64,000 nucleotides of DNA from Zerene cesonia (GCF_012273895.1 NC_052118.1:2542001-2606000), one strand, 5' to 3'; shown: positions 49,201 to 63,219, counted from the first letter of the stretch. Numbers and translations: made by a program. The notes: a model not told the origin generated them from the sequence alone.

Positions 49201-50138
49201 TTACATTTTTATTGCAATAATATTGCTTTATCCAACTCAAACAATGTCTCATGCATATAAATAACTTAAATCCGTATCAATAGCATAAATACATTTAGGA
49301 CTATGTTCAAAAATAGCACATACGCATTAATGTTCGATTATTATGATCGCAATAATAAATTGATAATCCTGTGAACTGAGCCAAAACGTTTTCATTCTCT
49401 AAGCAAAATGTAATTTCTGTTTTGCCCTTGAAACAGAAATTATTTAAAAATTCCTTAACATTTTCCGGAATACGATGTAAATGACTCTTGTCTCTTTTGT
49501 CTATTTATAAGTTTCCCTGAAACATGAATGTTAATGACGACTACAATATAAATATGCATAATCTCAACTTTTCAAAATTATGATTTATATTAATGTACAC
49601 AGATTTATATTCAGCGTTATTGTTAATTTAAAATAAAAAAATATAAAGTGAGCTCACGTGTGGGTGTTTTATAGCATTAAATAAATTGTATTTTTAGTTT
49701 AATAGCAAGATAATGTTTTATAAAAGAAAATTATTAAATTCTTTAAATATTCCCAAAGCTATCATTACAACCAAAGCAAAATAGGAGATTTTCTGCGTCC
49801 TAGATACGTCGTCGGAGCTATGCGGTAACAGGCAAACGGAAATCGTCTAGAGACAACATTGTTATGCGATCTCCTTCGCGTCGTTAGTATAGTAAATACA
49901 TTTTAATGGAAAATAATACACAATACATTGACTGGTCCTGAAAAATTAAAGCCAATTTTATAACATACCTACAATCAATATGATTTCATACCCTTAGTAC
50001 ATAGTACGTAGTTTTTATCTGGATGTTTATTTTGTTATCTAAAAGCTTCATGGCTTTGGCCGATTATATAATTTCGGGTGAGATAAGAGAACTTACATTC
50101 ATTTCCATTTTTGCAGGCAATGAACACTTGACCACACG

Positions 50139-51017
50139 ATGGAGAATCGAGATGGATGGGCTGGAGGAGAGACTGGTGCTGCGGAGAATTCCACTCAACG
50201 TTCCCAAGCTGAACGGGATAGAGTGCGCATCGAGTTTTATGCCACGTACGACGTCATGACGGGCGTGCGAATAGCCGCTACATTAGGCGGCTTTTTTGCA
50301 CTTATGGTCTTTCTTATAGTTTACAAAAGTCGTAGTAAATCAGTAAAGGCATTAAATGATCCGAAGTTAGTCGAGTTAGCTGAGGCAGTTGTTGCGGAGG
50401 AACAGGCCGTTGAAGAGGAAAGGCAGCTCAATGCGGCGATCGAAGAAGCGTTATCAGAAAGGGCTCGCTCACGGCCTTCTATAGGTGACGACCCGTTGTG
50501 GCCACGAACTTCAAGATTTTCATCATATGGCGGTGGCTATGGTAGTTTGCTCGCACCACCGCGTCGTCTCTCTACATTACGGGGAGATTCGTTACCTGGA
50601 TCTGCCTTAAGGTTTGGCGAAAGGCGCTTTTCCGGAGGACATCGCGATCGTCGGCTTAGTTCAGCTACTTGTTCTAGTTCAGGGAGTTCCTATTTAGAGA
50701 GGCGTGGATCTTCTGTAGTGTGCGCGCTTCCAGAGCGACGTCTCTCGCCCTGTCCAAGCGAGAGACTTGCTCCTCTTGCTTCAGTTGGTAGTGTTGGACC
50801 TTCGTTCGCAATAGAAAGTGATCTTGTGTCAGTGGGAGCGGATTCTGTATTTGCGGAGGATGAAGCGGATTCCACTGATGATGAGGTTGAACAGTTTTCA
50901 ACGGATAGTGGTGGTGGGACAGAGGTCGGCGTATCCGAATGCACTGAACTCACAAGCCGGCCAATATATCCCCCCAGTTTTGACCGCGCCTCACATTCAC
51001 GTGAAACGTTGTTCTAG
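50139..51017 (+). CDS. Unrecognised single-pass membrane protein with RRxS motifs
   Basis: One uninterrupted 292-codon frame. There is no signal peptide. The N-terminal 42 residues contain a possible glycosylation site (Asn17-Ser-Thr). A transmembrane helix lies at about 44-62 (RIAATLGGFFALMVFLIVY), followed by basic KSRSKSVK, so the N-terminus should face out. A Glu-rich helix follows (about 75-105). Then come five RRxS sites for basophilic kinases (142, 162, 171, 188 and 200) in a Ser/Gly/Arg-rich tail, and an acidic patch (about 238-251). An in-frame TGA lies just upstream in the same exon, so the ATG at 50139 is the first possible start; a tiny upstream ORF (ATGAACACTTGA) precedes it. The family name and function are unknown to me. 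Adaptor or trafficking roles would be guesses. Confidence 0.75.
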   Translation: MENRDGWAGGETGAAENSTQRSQAERDRVRIEFYATYDVMTGVRIAATLGGFFALMVFLIVYKSRSKSVKALNDPKLVELAEAVVAEEQAVEEERQLNAAIEEALSERARSRPSIGDDPLWPRTSRFSSYGGGYGSLLAPPRRLSTLRGDSLPGSALRFGERRFSGGHRDRRLSSATCSSSGSSYLERRGSSVVCALPERRLSPCPSERLAPLASVGSVGPSFAIESDLVSVGADSVFAEDEADSTDDEVEQFSTDSGGGTEVGVSECTELTSRPIYPPSFDRASHSRETLF

Positions 51018-54000
51018 TTCCCGAGGTCCTTCGTTGAATGTTACCTAAATGTTATACAGCGTAGCGTTACAATTAAAGTATCTACAATTCAGATAAAATA
51101 AAAATAACTTCCATTTTCTTATAACATATCAATTTTTCAACAAGTTGACATATCATTTGATGATCAATGAAACTTTTCAACAAATTAATATATAACTACA
51201 AACGAAAAAAAATGTTCGACGCACATATAAACTTTGTTTTTACACCACCACAATCATCATATTTTAATAACGAGTCTTATATTACTTTTACGTACTAAGA
51301 AAAAAGTTCTCTTATATTAATTAATCGCTACTTTTAACTTGTTTAAAAACTATTTTTTGGTAATTCTATAATTTTGAGTAAGCTTTATCTGATTTGTCGA
51401 TATTTTAAACTGTATTTATGATAGTGTAAATAGTTTGTTTTTGTTATTAATGAATTGATGTATTGCGATGTTGATGTGCTTAGGCGAAGAAAATGTATGG
51501 TATGGTAATTATGGCCATTGCAATGTTAACTCTTCAAATGTTGTTATATTACTTTACCACTGGAACTGGAAAAATTATGTAATATTATGATACAAAATGT
51601 TGTGTATTGCCATGTATGTACATTTATATATATTTGAACGCACAGATTTAGCATTATTTATGTTAGCCTACAGAACCAAAAAATTGTGTGGTTTATAATG
51701 GTGGTAAAAATATTAAAGATTAAAAGAAGAAATTGAGGATTTCGTTTTAAAATGTTCTGCGTAAACATTTTTAAAGATCGTACGATTCGTATCTGAATAG
51801 GTGTGTTGGAGCAAATATTTCATTAAGTAATTGATTTCTGGTAAGACCAAATTATCTGTTAACATTTTTTAGGTAAATGAACCATAACGAATACTATACC
51901 AATTAATAATAATAAACAGGTCCCTTGCCTATATTACCGGGTCGTATCATTGTTTTAGCTAATTATGATTATTGTTTTTAAGCTGTAGATTTATTAGGTG
52001 TTGCTGGAGTAGTAAAACACCGCTTAGTGTTCTTTGTAAATTTTGAAATGAAGAATATACCGAATTAATCTTTTGTAGTACCTAATGTAAATAGTTAAGG
52101 TTTCCCTACATTTGTACTTTTTATTATTTTGTATAAAGTTACACGCACAACGGCCTGAATGACATACCTAATTTGCTAATATACACCAGTGAAATAGTAC
52201 CGCTTCACTTGTACAAACTTTTCCGTGTATTTACGGTGTTGTAGACAGGTCACAGATTTTTACAGATATAGTGGGGCTTGAGGGATGTGCGATGATGTAC
52301 AAATTTGCAAAATTTGTATTAAACAATCAAGTCTTTTGAATGACCTATAAATATGTGTCCTATATATGTTATTAAATAAAATATGAAATTTTATTAGTTT
52401 CAAGTTGCGATTTGTGATTAAACTTTGAGTCAAGATACTATTGGATACTGGACATTATTACCGCAACAGTATACTATTAATTTATGTGTGCCGACACTAA
52501 AACAATTTCATTAGGACATAATATAGGTATAATAAAACTATTTATCAGGGTTTATATGCGAACAGACTTGCAACTTGATAGTTAATGTTAATTTTTAGTA
52601 CCACATGCTGCATATAATATTCTAATTTTGCACTTGTGTAGGTATGTAATTTTATATAGGACTTATCGTAGGGTCCTTCATTATATAAATAGGTAAAAGG
52701 CTTTTTTATAACAATAATAAAATGGATTCTGAGCTGGTAATAAATACATGTGAAAAAAATTGTTTTAGATATACGTAAGAATAGAAATAACGATTACACG
52801 ATTTGTTGTTTATAAAGAGTACAAATGTGATTCCGGTCTTAATAGGCAAGGTCAATATTTTACTTAAATACAATCAATGAACGACAATTTATATGTTTTG
52901 TTTATTGATACATCTTAACATTTCTAACCTAAGTCCTAAGCTTTAACATCATAAAAAGCCTTGCCTGTCGTCAGATATTGTAAAAAAAATTAGGTAGTAC
53001 TAATGTTAGCAGTAGAAAACAGGGCAACGTCAATTTCAGAATATTATACCTATCTTTATTTATTTATAGACTCTCACCCGCTATAAAGGGCAAACAAGAT
53101 CGATTCGTCCTTTGAACAATAATAAAATCAAAAAGCGGCCTAAAATGTTGCTTATACTTGTCTACGAATATCACTTTCAAATACTGCCACCAATTTTCTT
53201 TGTAACAATGTTGTGGACACCAGGATTTTATTGATTCTAGTGTGCCATGCCCGTGTAGAGCGGGTCCAGTAGATTAACTAACACAGGTCGTTTTTATTAC
53301 GATTTAGATTTACGTGTTAGTTTATGTAACTGTTCGTTGCTCGAATAAAAAAGAGCTCCCAGTAGTCTGTAAAATGTTGAAATGAATGTAAAAAATATTG
53401 TAAATACGAGTCATTTGTTGTTTTATTTTTATTATGGAATATTTGGTTTTTACAGTAAACAAAGCTTGCGGTACGGTTCAACATAAAAGTATAATAAAGA
53501 TAAATAATATGACTCAATAAATTTTGCCTCATCGAGATTCGAGAGTAAATAGGGAATGACGTGAATCACGTCCGCTATGTTGTGGCTTGTGGCTGTTTTA
53601 TAGATGCGGAAACATTTTATGGATTTTTTCGATTAAAATATCTCATAAATATTTTAGCACCTATCAAAAATAGGAAGGGAGTCATGAAAATTTTAGGAAC
53701 ACAAGTAAGATTTAAAGCAGCTACATAATATTTGAAGCATTTCATATTTGATATTACAAAGAGTATGTTAAGAAGATCACTCGACCGAAAATCTAACCCA
53801 CATATTAGAAACTAAATATATTTTAAGTTTTTGGTAAGGTGAGACAGTCGCATAGCTACTCATTAAAAAACAAAAAGCAATGTGACTTTTAAATAGTATG
53901 CATCAAGGAATTATATCATCTGCAAGATATATACTTAACGAATCTATGAACCCACAGAAAAGCTATTGAAGCAGTAAGTAAAATTTAAATTGGTGTTTAA

Positions 54001-55644
54001 ACGTTTGATTAGTAATAATTATAGGGAGTACCTATTTGGATAAAATATTGCAATATTATGATGGAGACTTATATTATCAAGATAACAATATTTATTTCAT
54101 CAAAAGATTATAATATTAACTAGATGGAGCGGCTCCACACTTATGGTACATGGCTTAAGACTAGCCTATGTGCTATTCTATGCATCCACCGGTGGCGACG
54201 TCAAAATTTTTTAAAACTTTATTTAGCAAATATTTAATGTGAATATCGCAGACTAACTTTCGAGAATATCGAAAAATCCTCGCTGGGAGACCATTCTCTT
54301 TTTTGTTGTACATTTTTTTAAATGCTTGTACAGATAAAATTCGCAGTTTTTAGTATGTGACGACACACACAACTCTACGACCAAACGAAACTATTACACA
54401 CTAAATATTTGCCAAAGAAAGTGAAAGAAAAATTCTATACTTTCCCGCTGGTGAAACACGTTCTAGTCTAGATTATAAACTATTTCTGTACCAAGTTTCA
54501 TAGGTATATGTATTATAAATCTGATCAGTAGCTTTTGAGTGAAATAGTTATGAACGTCCATCTACCCATCCATACAAACTTTCGCATTTAGGTACTTATT
54601 ACTAGAATGAATATCGAAAAAAGAAACAAACCATGACCATATAATACATAAGTGTTAGATTTACAAAAAAGTTATATCTGAGACTAAGGTACAGCAAGCG
54701 GTTATTTCACGCTATATTTCTATCATTTTAAATCATATACCATTTTGTTTCATGAAATGAAGATAAAAAGGGTACAAAACACTGATCTGTGGGTATCTAT
54801 ACTATCAATATAAAAAAACTGTATATTATTTAAAAAGATGAAAGATTATTTTTCTACTTTTTACTGTTGGCTTGTAGAAATAAGCTTCAATCTACTGGAC
54901 CGATTTCTATTTATTACTAAAAAAATATCTATGAATTCCTGATTGACCTAGAACAGTTTAATTTTTTTTTGACTACAAAAAAAAGAAGGATAGTTTTAGA
55001 TAATATGATAGTCTACAACAGTTTCTATTTACGTGTGCCGAATTTAATAAGTGAATCCATGTTTGTACATGCATAACTCAATAACTGGAAATCGGATGTA
55101 ATCGTTACTATGTGGTTATGTTATTCATCCAAATCAGTTCTTTGGTTTTTGAGCTGGAGGTCTTAATATATTGGCATTCGTAAAGAGTTTCAAAAAACAG
55201 GGTCTCGTTCTTTTCGCGCTTTAAAACGAACGCATAAAGTCGGTATAATTTTATAAATTTCACTTCTTGCTTCTCTATAATTTTGGCAAATCTCGGAGCC
55301 CGAATGAACATGTAGATTAAGGCAGATTATCATGAATGTTGTTTATGTTAAAGCAGTGAGATTGCATTTTTTTTCAAATGAATCGCATCGCAATATATTT
55401 CAACAAAACTTGCTTACCTGTATTATATATAGAGTCAATAAGTCCAAAATATGAGAAAAAATGTCACTTATAAATAAGGTTAATTATATTTTTGGACGAA
55501 TACTGCTTGGTTGTCAAAGTCAATGAATTGTCAAAACTGTAGTGTCAGAGAAAGTATATTAAGCCTTTGTACAGCAAAGGAGTGCATTAATTTTTTATCA
55601 ATATTAATTTTTTTAATCACTGTACAAGAAATTAGGAATCAAAA
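51018..55644. other. 3' UTR of membrane protein and intergenic DNA
   Basis: Two AATAAA signals (51097-51102 and 52375-52380) could end the transcript, giving a 3' UTR of about 0.1 or 1.4 kb. No coding exon is supported. The region near 54120-54600 ('tagatggagcggctccacac ttatggtac ... ctgatcagtagcttttgagt') looks like a rearranged transposon tail. The REP promoter should lie at the right end. Confidence 0.5.
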
Positions 55645-58600
55645 ATGGATGACGACCTACCGACCGATTTTCAAGTCATCGTCGTTGGGACAGGTATACC
55701 ATATGTTCTCTAAAACTTAACACCGGGCGTAATGGCGATAGGTAGCCTACTTATGTATCGATCTTATTTTTTCTTAACCCTTTCTATAGTATTTTCGCAA
55801 CATCACATATGAATCATATTTAGTATAGTTTTTTAAACAGTTCCTCTTGTAAAGATTAAAGGCCTTTAATTTTTACATTCTTATTGGAAATTTGCAAAAT
55901 GCCGCCCTAGTTTTTAGATTACTCACTCGGTCAATATTTTCAGTAATGAAATTCTATCCGCTGTGCCCTTTAATTTATTAAAATAATGTATGTATGTTTG
56001 TTGCTTTCTTTTAATATTTAGGAGAAAGCAAGTAAGGATGACACTTTTTATTTATATCAATTGTATAAGTTTTTTTACTTATTTAATATTTTTTTCATAT
56101 AAAATAACAATCTTCCCTAAATGGTTTCTTTTTATATACCAAACATTGAACCTATCGTAATTTTGATGTACAAAATTGCTGCAGTATGTCTTTTAATTTT
56201 TTTTTTATGTCAAAGCGGGCAATTGAGCTGGTAGTTCACCTGATGGTAAGCGTTGACCACCGCCCTTGGACAGTTAGAGTTAGGAAGGATAAAGAAACAG
56301 GCCTCCTGCTCCCCACTCACTGTACAAAAAACTGTAGCATGCACAGAATTTGTTTCATGCTTGTTTTCTGTAACAACCTTATCATCTAACAGCAATAATT
56401 TATAGATTTAATATGACTTAAAGGGATAAATTATATATCCCAGAACATAAAATATAAATTTCAATTAACTGAGAATCTCTTATTTTATTGCTCTTTTGTG
56501 TCACATGTCAAATTCTTTTAAAGAGTGAAATATGTGTTACATCACTCTTTATTAAAGAAAAGCTGAAAAGGTTGTGATTATTAGGGCTTTACAAGAAGCT
56601 AATAATTGATAAAATTCTGTTAATTTGTATGCTTAAATCTTTAATACTATGTACCAAATTTTAATGGGGTTTTTTTAATAGGTTGAGTGATTCAAGAGGA
56701 AGGTTTATATGTATAAAAAAAAAACTACTCCAAATTAATGCATGTGAAGCCACAGGCAAAAGCTGGCTTAAAATACATTATTACTTGTAAAGATAATCTT
56801 GTGACTAGAGTAAAATTTGTGGCAAACAAATATACAGCAGTGTTACCTATATGTAGGCATGGTGGAGTCGATTGTAGCAGCAGCATGCAGTAGAATTGGT
56901 AAGAATGTCCTGCACCTGGATTCCAGCGACCACTATGGGGGCTTGTGGGCCTCATACAACTTTGATGGACTTCAAAAGTTTATCAAGGAAGTCAGTTCCG
57001 ACCCCAAGAGGCAGGAACAAGTATACAATCTTAGCGAGAAGTGGTATATTGAAAAGTAAGTGTAAAATTTCCTTATAAATACAATAGAAATGTGTCTGGT
57101 ACTAATGTTGTTTCGTGTGTTGGGGTAGATACATATTTGTTATTGTTTTGTATTAAAATTGTAATCAAATATACTATTGATTTTATTAATTGGAACCAAC
57201 ACATTGTATACAAAGCAACTTTGATGCTACTGCAACTTCATAATATTAAATTAAATCCATCTTCCTACATTGAATTAAAGATAAAACAAAAAATAAAAAT
57301 AAAATATAATAAACAAACATTTAAAAGAATTTCCCTGTTCACACAATTGTCTATTTGAGTTTGTTCTGTTGAGTGAATAGTTTTAAGACTGCTTTTAATA
57401 ATACAGGGAAGTCCCTGGAGAGGAGGGGGAAGACAAGACTGATGACAAAGCTGATCCTCCCAAGAAAATATGGAGTCAATCAAGATTTGCTGCAGAATAT
57501 AGGAAATTTAACATTGACATGACACCTAAGGTAATTTATTATTATTTCTTTATTTTTAGTTAGACTTTATTGTCTTCATGGAAATTATTGAATGCTTTTA
57601 TTTTTTCTTAAGATGAAGGATATTCAGCAGATGCGATTAAGTACACCACAATATTTTCTATAATTAGTTGGAAGTAGTATTGCCAATCCAATTAAGAGTG
57701 GTATTTAGATGGAATTGTTTTCTAGGAATTAGAGTTTTAAGATAAAGATCTTTAGTTATGTAAGTTTTACTTAGCTGCTAACAAGATAATAAAAATGAAT
57801 TTATAACCTCTGAGTACAGAGTCAAAAATTGACCATAAGCATTCACTATGCTTGAAATTGTCTAACAACTTAATTTACAACCAACTGATTTTGACGATTC
57901 TTATTTAAACTTTTTGTTAAACAATTATACATGTTAGTTCCCATTCTTTTGTGTCATCGACGGTATTGGAGCTCGAGCTTCGCCCTAAGCGCTACCACCG
58001 CCCATGAACATTACGCCTCTACAAATGGATTGCTGACTTTAGATTGGAACATGCTTGACGACAATAATAAAGGAAAGGTCTAGGAAGGGTAAGGAGAACG
58101 ATATGGGCCTCTGACTACCCTCTCACCGAACGAAACACAGTAGCTACTGTTTCACGTCGGTCTTCTGTGGGGGTGTGGCACTTCCCCGGTGCGAGTTGGC
58201 CCAATTCGTGCCGAAGCGTGCACGACTACCACACGACGGGCGTGTGGTAGTATTTCTAGGATAAGATCTATTCTTTGTCCTTTCTCCGGTCTCATACTGT
58301 CTTTGTATCAAATTTCATCCAAACTGGTTAAGTGGTTTAGGTGTAAAGAAGATAAATATGCATTCACAAATCACAAAACACAATTGGGCTGTTTAAAAGC
58401 TATTATTTTTAAAATATTTCTCTTTAGGTCGATTGAGATGAAATATACTGCACATTAGTTAATTGAGAGATAAGGTAAAAGATAATTAGTGCACAAGTGT
58501 GTTGCTTTCTCTATGAAAGGCAATATAATATCTATAAATCAAGTAAAGTAAAAGATATGTAATTAGTTTTATGTTATAATTTCCATTGATGTATAGGTAT

Positions 58601-61600
58601 TAGGTACATATGTCTTTGTCAATTACATGTTAGAATATGATATATAAAAAATAGATTTTGTTATTAAAGAATATAAAATCGAATCGGTTATATCGTAAAA
58701 TATATTCTGAATATACTTTCGAATCTAGCAGTGGGAGGGAAAATATTTCTTACAACGAAAAAAATTATACGCTCTTAATTTAATCGGAAAGAAAAATACG
58801 AGAAAAGGCTTAAAAATTATCTTCTAGTAATTTAATCTACATGCCTTTGAGGACTTAGATGCGCAATATACCTGCAACGAGTGTACAGAATGGGGCGTAG
58901 TTTTACTCTATTTGTGCCGAAATAAAACTGAAATGCTAGATCGAGATTGTATTTGGAAAATATGTATTAGTGTATGTTATATTTTCTGTCTGTTTTATTA
59001 ACTTGCTCATCGAAAATTACGGAATACCGATGGCTGGAGTTTATTTTATAAAAATATTAGCTAAGAGATACTTGTTTAACTTTACTATATGTAGTTATGG
59101 ATGTAACTTATGGTTCAAGCATAAAGCTGTGGCTGTCGGGTGTTGTAGTGTATTTGAAGAAAGATCTCAAATACTGAATGCTTCACTTCAGCCATTACGC
59201 CAAATTGCTTTAAATGCGAATTCGCGCCTCGGTTCGGATGATTTACGCCCATAACATTTCAATGACCGTTCATCAAGCTTTTTACGTGATAGAGGTTTGC
59301 CTAGATGTTTTGTAGTACGCGTAGTATGAAGCGGAATATAAGAGCAGAAAAAAGATAAAAATAAATAGACGCTGAATAGTTTATGACTCACAAAAATGTT
59401 TTTGTTACATAGTTATTACTAGAATATGCACAATTTACAAGAATAATGGCTGGCTCCCGCTTTTCGTCATTTATGTCGAGGACAACTTGAATTTTCTTTT
59501 AAGAATTAAATATTCGTATTATGCAAGGCCTTTTTCTTAAATTACTAAAATCGATTGTATATTAGAGATGCCACGAATATTCGGCAGCTATTCGGTATTC
59601 GGCCTATTCGGCCACTTTTCAACTATTCGGTATNNNNNNNNNNNNNNNNNNNNNNNNNNNNNNNNNNNNNNNNNNNNNNNNNNNNNNNNNNNNNNNNNNN
59701 NNNNNNNNNNNNNNNNNNNNNNNNNNNNNNNNNNNNNNNNNNNNNNNNNNNNNNNNNNNNNNNNNNNNNNNNNNNNNNNNNNNNNNNNNNNNNNNNNNNN
59801 NNNNNNNNNNNNNNNNNNNNNNNNNNNNNNNNNNNNNNNNNNNNNNNNNNNNNNNNNNNNNNNNNNNNNNNNNNNNNNNNNNNNNNNNNNNNNNNNNNNN
59901 NNNNNNNNNNNNNNNNNNNNNNNNNNNNNNNNNNNNNNNNNNNNNNNNNNNNNNNNNNNNNNNNNNNNNNNNNNNNNNNNNNNNNNNNNNNNNNNNNNNN
60001 NNNNNNNNNNNNNNNNNNNNNNNNNNNNNNNNNNNNNNNNNNNNNNNNNNNNNNNNNNNNNNNNNNNNNNNNNNNNNNNNNNNNNNNNNNNNNNNNNNNN
60101 NNNNNNNNNNNNNNNNNNNNNNNNNNNNNNNNNNNNNNNNNNNNNNNNNNNNNNNNNNNNNNNNNNNNNNNNNNNNNNNNNNNNNNNNNNNNNNNNNNNN
60201 NNNNNNNNNNNNNNNNNNNNNNNNNNNNNNNNNNNNNNNNNNNNNNNNNNNNNNNNNNNNNNNNNNNNNNNNNNNNNNNNNNNNNNNNNNNNNNNNNNNN
60301 NNNNNNNNNNNNNNNNNNNNNNNNNNNNNNNNNNNNNNNNNNNNNNNNNNNNNNNNNNNNNNNNNNNNNNNNNNNNNNNNNNNNNNNNNNNNNNNNNNNN
60401 NNNNNNNNNNNNNNNNNNNNNNNNNNNNNNNNNNNNNNNNNNNNNNNNNNNNNNNNNNNNNNNNNNNNNNNNNNNNNNNNNNNNNNNNNNNNNNNNNNNN
60501 NNNNNNNNNNNNNNNNNNNNNNNNNNNNNNNNNNNNNNNNNNNNNNNNNNNNNNNNNNNNNNNNNNNNNNNNNNNNNNNNNNNNNNNNNNNNNNNNNNNN
60601 NNNNNNNNNNNNNNNNNNNNNNNNNNNNNNNNNTAGATATAACATTGTTGAATGTGAAATGATCTTTTTATATGCTACGCTTTAGAACAACAATAATTCT
60701 GTTTATAATCTTAGTTCACTTTTTTGAAGTTTCACCTTGAGTCTGGCGTTAAATGTCCACTTCTATTAAACGTAATAGCGCACTCGACCGCTTCCTGTAC
60801 CGAATATACATAATAATTTTCCGGGACTTTATTTCAACAATAAATTTGGACTTGTTCGCGTTGGACGTTGATACTTGATCAGCTTGAATGATTTTTAGAA
60901 AGGTCCATCTAAAAGAGGCAAAAAGCGATGACGCATCGGATTGTTTGCGAAATAAATCAAATATACTATTAAATCGATCCCTCTTATACAAAATAAACAC
61001 GGAGAACTAAATCTATATGATATTAATAGTACTATGTACAACGTTTTCGTGTTCACGTATCCGTTGAAATTGAATTAGGCGCCTGACTGCCTTGCTCTTT
61101 ATTGCTCCATTAAATTTTAAAAATATATTGAAGTTTTCTTTTATTAATGTCGTGATGTTACCTCGTATAGATTTAATGGTAATTTGTTTTATTAAAGCAA
61201 CGTAAAACATCAAACGAATATGTATTATTGAATAAATATTAGCATAATTATTATACGTAGCTTGTGATGAATTTATCGCATAGTTAATGGGATGCGATGT
61301 ATAATTATTAATGTTTGTTGACCGATTTCTAAAGGTTTATGTAGGATAATAGTGTGTGAATAAAGAGTAGTGTTATAAAAATAATCACATCATTGATTTA
61401 TGTAAGGACTTAGGTCTTGCTAAATTCAAAATAATACATAATCCTACATTTACTTAAGATTAAAATAAATTCGTATAGTATCCGAAACCAGTAACAAGAA
61501 TGTTCTGTAATGTCTACTAAAACGATCAAAAGAAGTGAATCGGCAATTATGTCATCACTCTGTTTGATTCAACTTCAATGTTCGTTTCAATTTTGTAGCT

Positions 61601-63170
61601 TTTTTTATATTTCAGGATTTAGACGTGCCTGCTGTAGTTCTGTTAAGATCTTTATAAGAACATTTGACATTCAATAATTATTAATGTATTTAATGCATTG
61701 TTTATCAATTTGTACAGGTTCCATTTATTCCCTATAAGTAAGATTTTTTTCTTTAAAATAAAAATAGCTTCTTCGTAATGCTGCTATTGGTAAACCAAAA
61801 ATAATAAAACGAATAATTCTCATGATTAATGAAAGCAAACAACATAACATGGTCTATCAGCAGTTTTAGATAGCCGATAAAATGTTGGTACAGGAAGAGG
61901 AAATTCGTAGGTTAAGGACTCCGCTCAGACCGCAGACATGTCACAACTAGCGCTAATAACAAAGTGCGTTCAACCTACAGCTGCTGTTCTCCCGGGGCCC
62001 GCTCGTCGAGCTGTTGATCTCATCGAACATCGCCCGCTACGCGGAGTTCCGCTGCGTTACCCGCGTGCTGACGTGGCTCAACGACCGTCTGATGCCGGTG
62101 CCTTGCTCCCGGGCTGACGTGTTCGCCACTGAAACCGTTAGCATCCTAGAGAAGCGCATGCTCATGAAAATGCTCACCGCTATCGTAGGTAACACCGAGG
62201 AAGAGATGGAAAACGAGTTTAAAGGTTCGTATCACGTGGGCTGTATTGTTGCGCCGGTGACGTCACCGCGGCAAAAAAAACTTACGGCCATGTACCTTTC
62301 GGGGATACTGAACTGCGAAATGTAAAAACTTTGTGCCGATGACGTTCCTTTGTAAGTGTTTTGATTCTATTTGAAATTTTAAATGATTAATGCACATAAG
62401 AAATCAAATGTGATAATAAAAAATATAATTTGCGTTTCTCCGTGAATTTTTAAATTACTGCATTTGCTACGGTTGCAACTTGCAGTTAGTTGTAAGGTAG
62501 ATTATTGGACCGTAAAATGTATTGGTTTGCAGTGTTATTTCAGTATAGCCCTAAAATTAAAAATATATTTTATTTCACTAAATTATGGTTTATGGGACTG
62601 ACAAAATAGGATGATAAATTATTGCCATTTGTGCTGTTTTTATGCATGAAATTTTAGAGAATTTCTTAAAATATTTTTTTTTATTTGCCTCTGAATGACC
62701 AAGAATAATTTACCAATAACTGTTTTAATTTACTTATTAAATTGCTAAGACTATAGAAGAAAAACTATCTAAAAAAACTTGTATCACATGAAATTGTTAT
62801 TTTTATAAACTATTTGTATTGTCATACACGTACATACATAAACAGTAAATCTTCCAGCGACCACCGTCACCTTACATAACACTTAACAAACTACAACCAG
62901 TAATATCACAAAAAAATTAAGCATACCTCTATTTCATCAATCACTAGATTGGAACGACAAGTCGTTCAAGGACTACCTGACGCACAAGGGTCTGACCCCC
63001 AACCTGATCCACTACGTTTTGTTCGCGATCGCCGGGGGCACTGACACCATGAACTGCCGCGAGGGTGTCAAGGAGTCGAAGAAGTTCCTGATGAGCCTCG
63101 GTCGCTATGGCAACACCCCCTTCCTCTGGCCCATGTACGGGAGCGGGGAACTGCCGCAGTGCTTTTGCAG
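55645..63170 (+). CDS. Rep: Rab escort protein (REP/CHM), 5' part
   Basis: REP presents newly made Rab GTPases to geranylgeranyl transferase II and delivers the prenylated Rabs to membranes. Five exons are visible: 55645-55693, 56857-57055, 57407-57530, 61981-62224, 62948-63170; the last ends at a GTGAGG donor in phase 2, so the gene continues past the window. About 279 residues are seen. The start MDDDLPTDFQVIVVGTG leads into the dinucleotide-fold motif of the GDI/REP superfamily, then VESIVAAACSRIGKNVLHLD and HYGGLWASYNF. Then come FNIDMTPK joined to LLFSRGPLVELLISS, RYAEFRCVTRVL, VPCSRADVF, EKRMLMK, and the RYGNTPFLWPMYGSGELPQC motif. Exons 3 and 4 join in phase, so the gap in intron 3 hides no coding sequence. 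The acidic insert between the first blocks is much shorter than in human REP1. Exons 4-5 are GC-rich, exons 1-3 are not. Confidence 0.96.
56205..56300 (+). repeat. Dispersed SINE-like repeat in REP intron 1
   Basis: 'tttttatgtcaaagcgggca attgagctggtagttcacct gatggtaagcgttgaccacc gccc' is a diverged copy of the head of the family at 33000-33162. Confidence 0.8.
57950..58330. repeat. Composite repeat in REP intron 3
   Basis: It joins 'gctaccaccgcccatgaaca ttacgcctctacaaatggat' and 'ggaaaggtctaggaagggta agg' (SINE-like family) to 'gtgcgagttggcccaattcg tgccgaagcgtgcacgacta ccacac', a piece also known from lepidopteran repeats. The order suggests nested or linked insertions. Confidence 0.65.
59570..60633. 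other. ATTCGG-rich repeat running into a 1000-N gap
   Basis: From 59570 the motif ATTCGG or TATTCGG recurs about six times in 65 bases (gaatattcggcagctattcg gtattcggcctattcggcc...), then the sequence is lost in 59634-60633. The gap is inside REP intron 3. Confidence 0.8.
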
Positions 63171-63219
63171 GTGAGGTAGTTAGTTATGCGCGTACAAGAG
63201 TACATTTATATATATAACT

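Larger units (their letters stand above)
46453..50138. other. AT-rich intergenic stretch with transposon tails
   Basis: No recognisable protein-coding sequence. Two dispersed element tails (47892-48073 and 49016-49200) are listed separately. A good acceptor (TTTTTGCAG|G at 50117) just before the membrane protein suggests that one or more 5' UTR exons of that gene lie somewhere in this stretch. Confidence 0.5.

Noticed and set aside
50023..50259. Open frame MFILLSKSFM... overlapping the membrane-protein start
   Set aside because: It reads through a strong acceptor (50117) and a different frame of the real exon, and it ends soon after.
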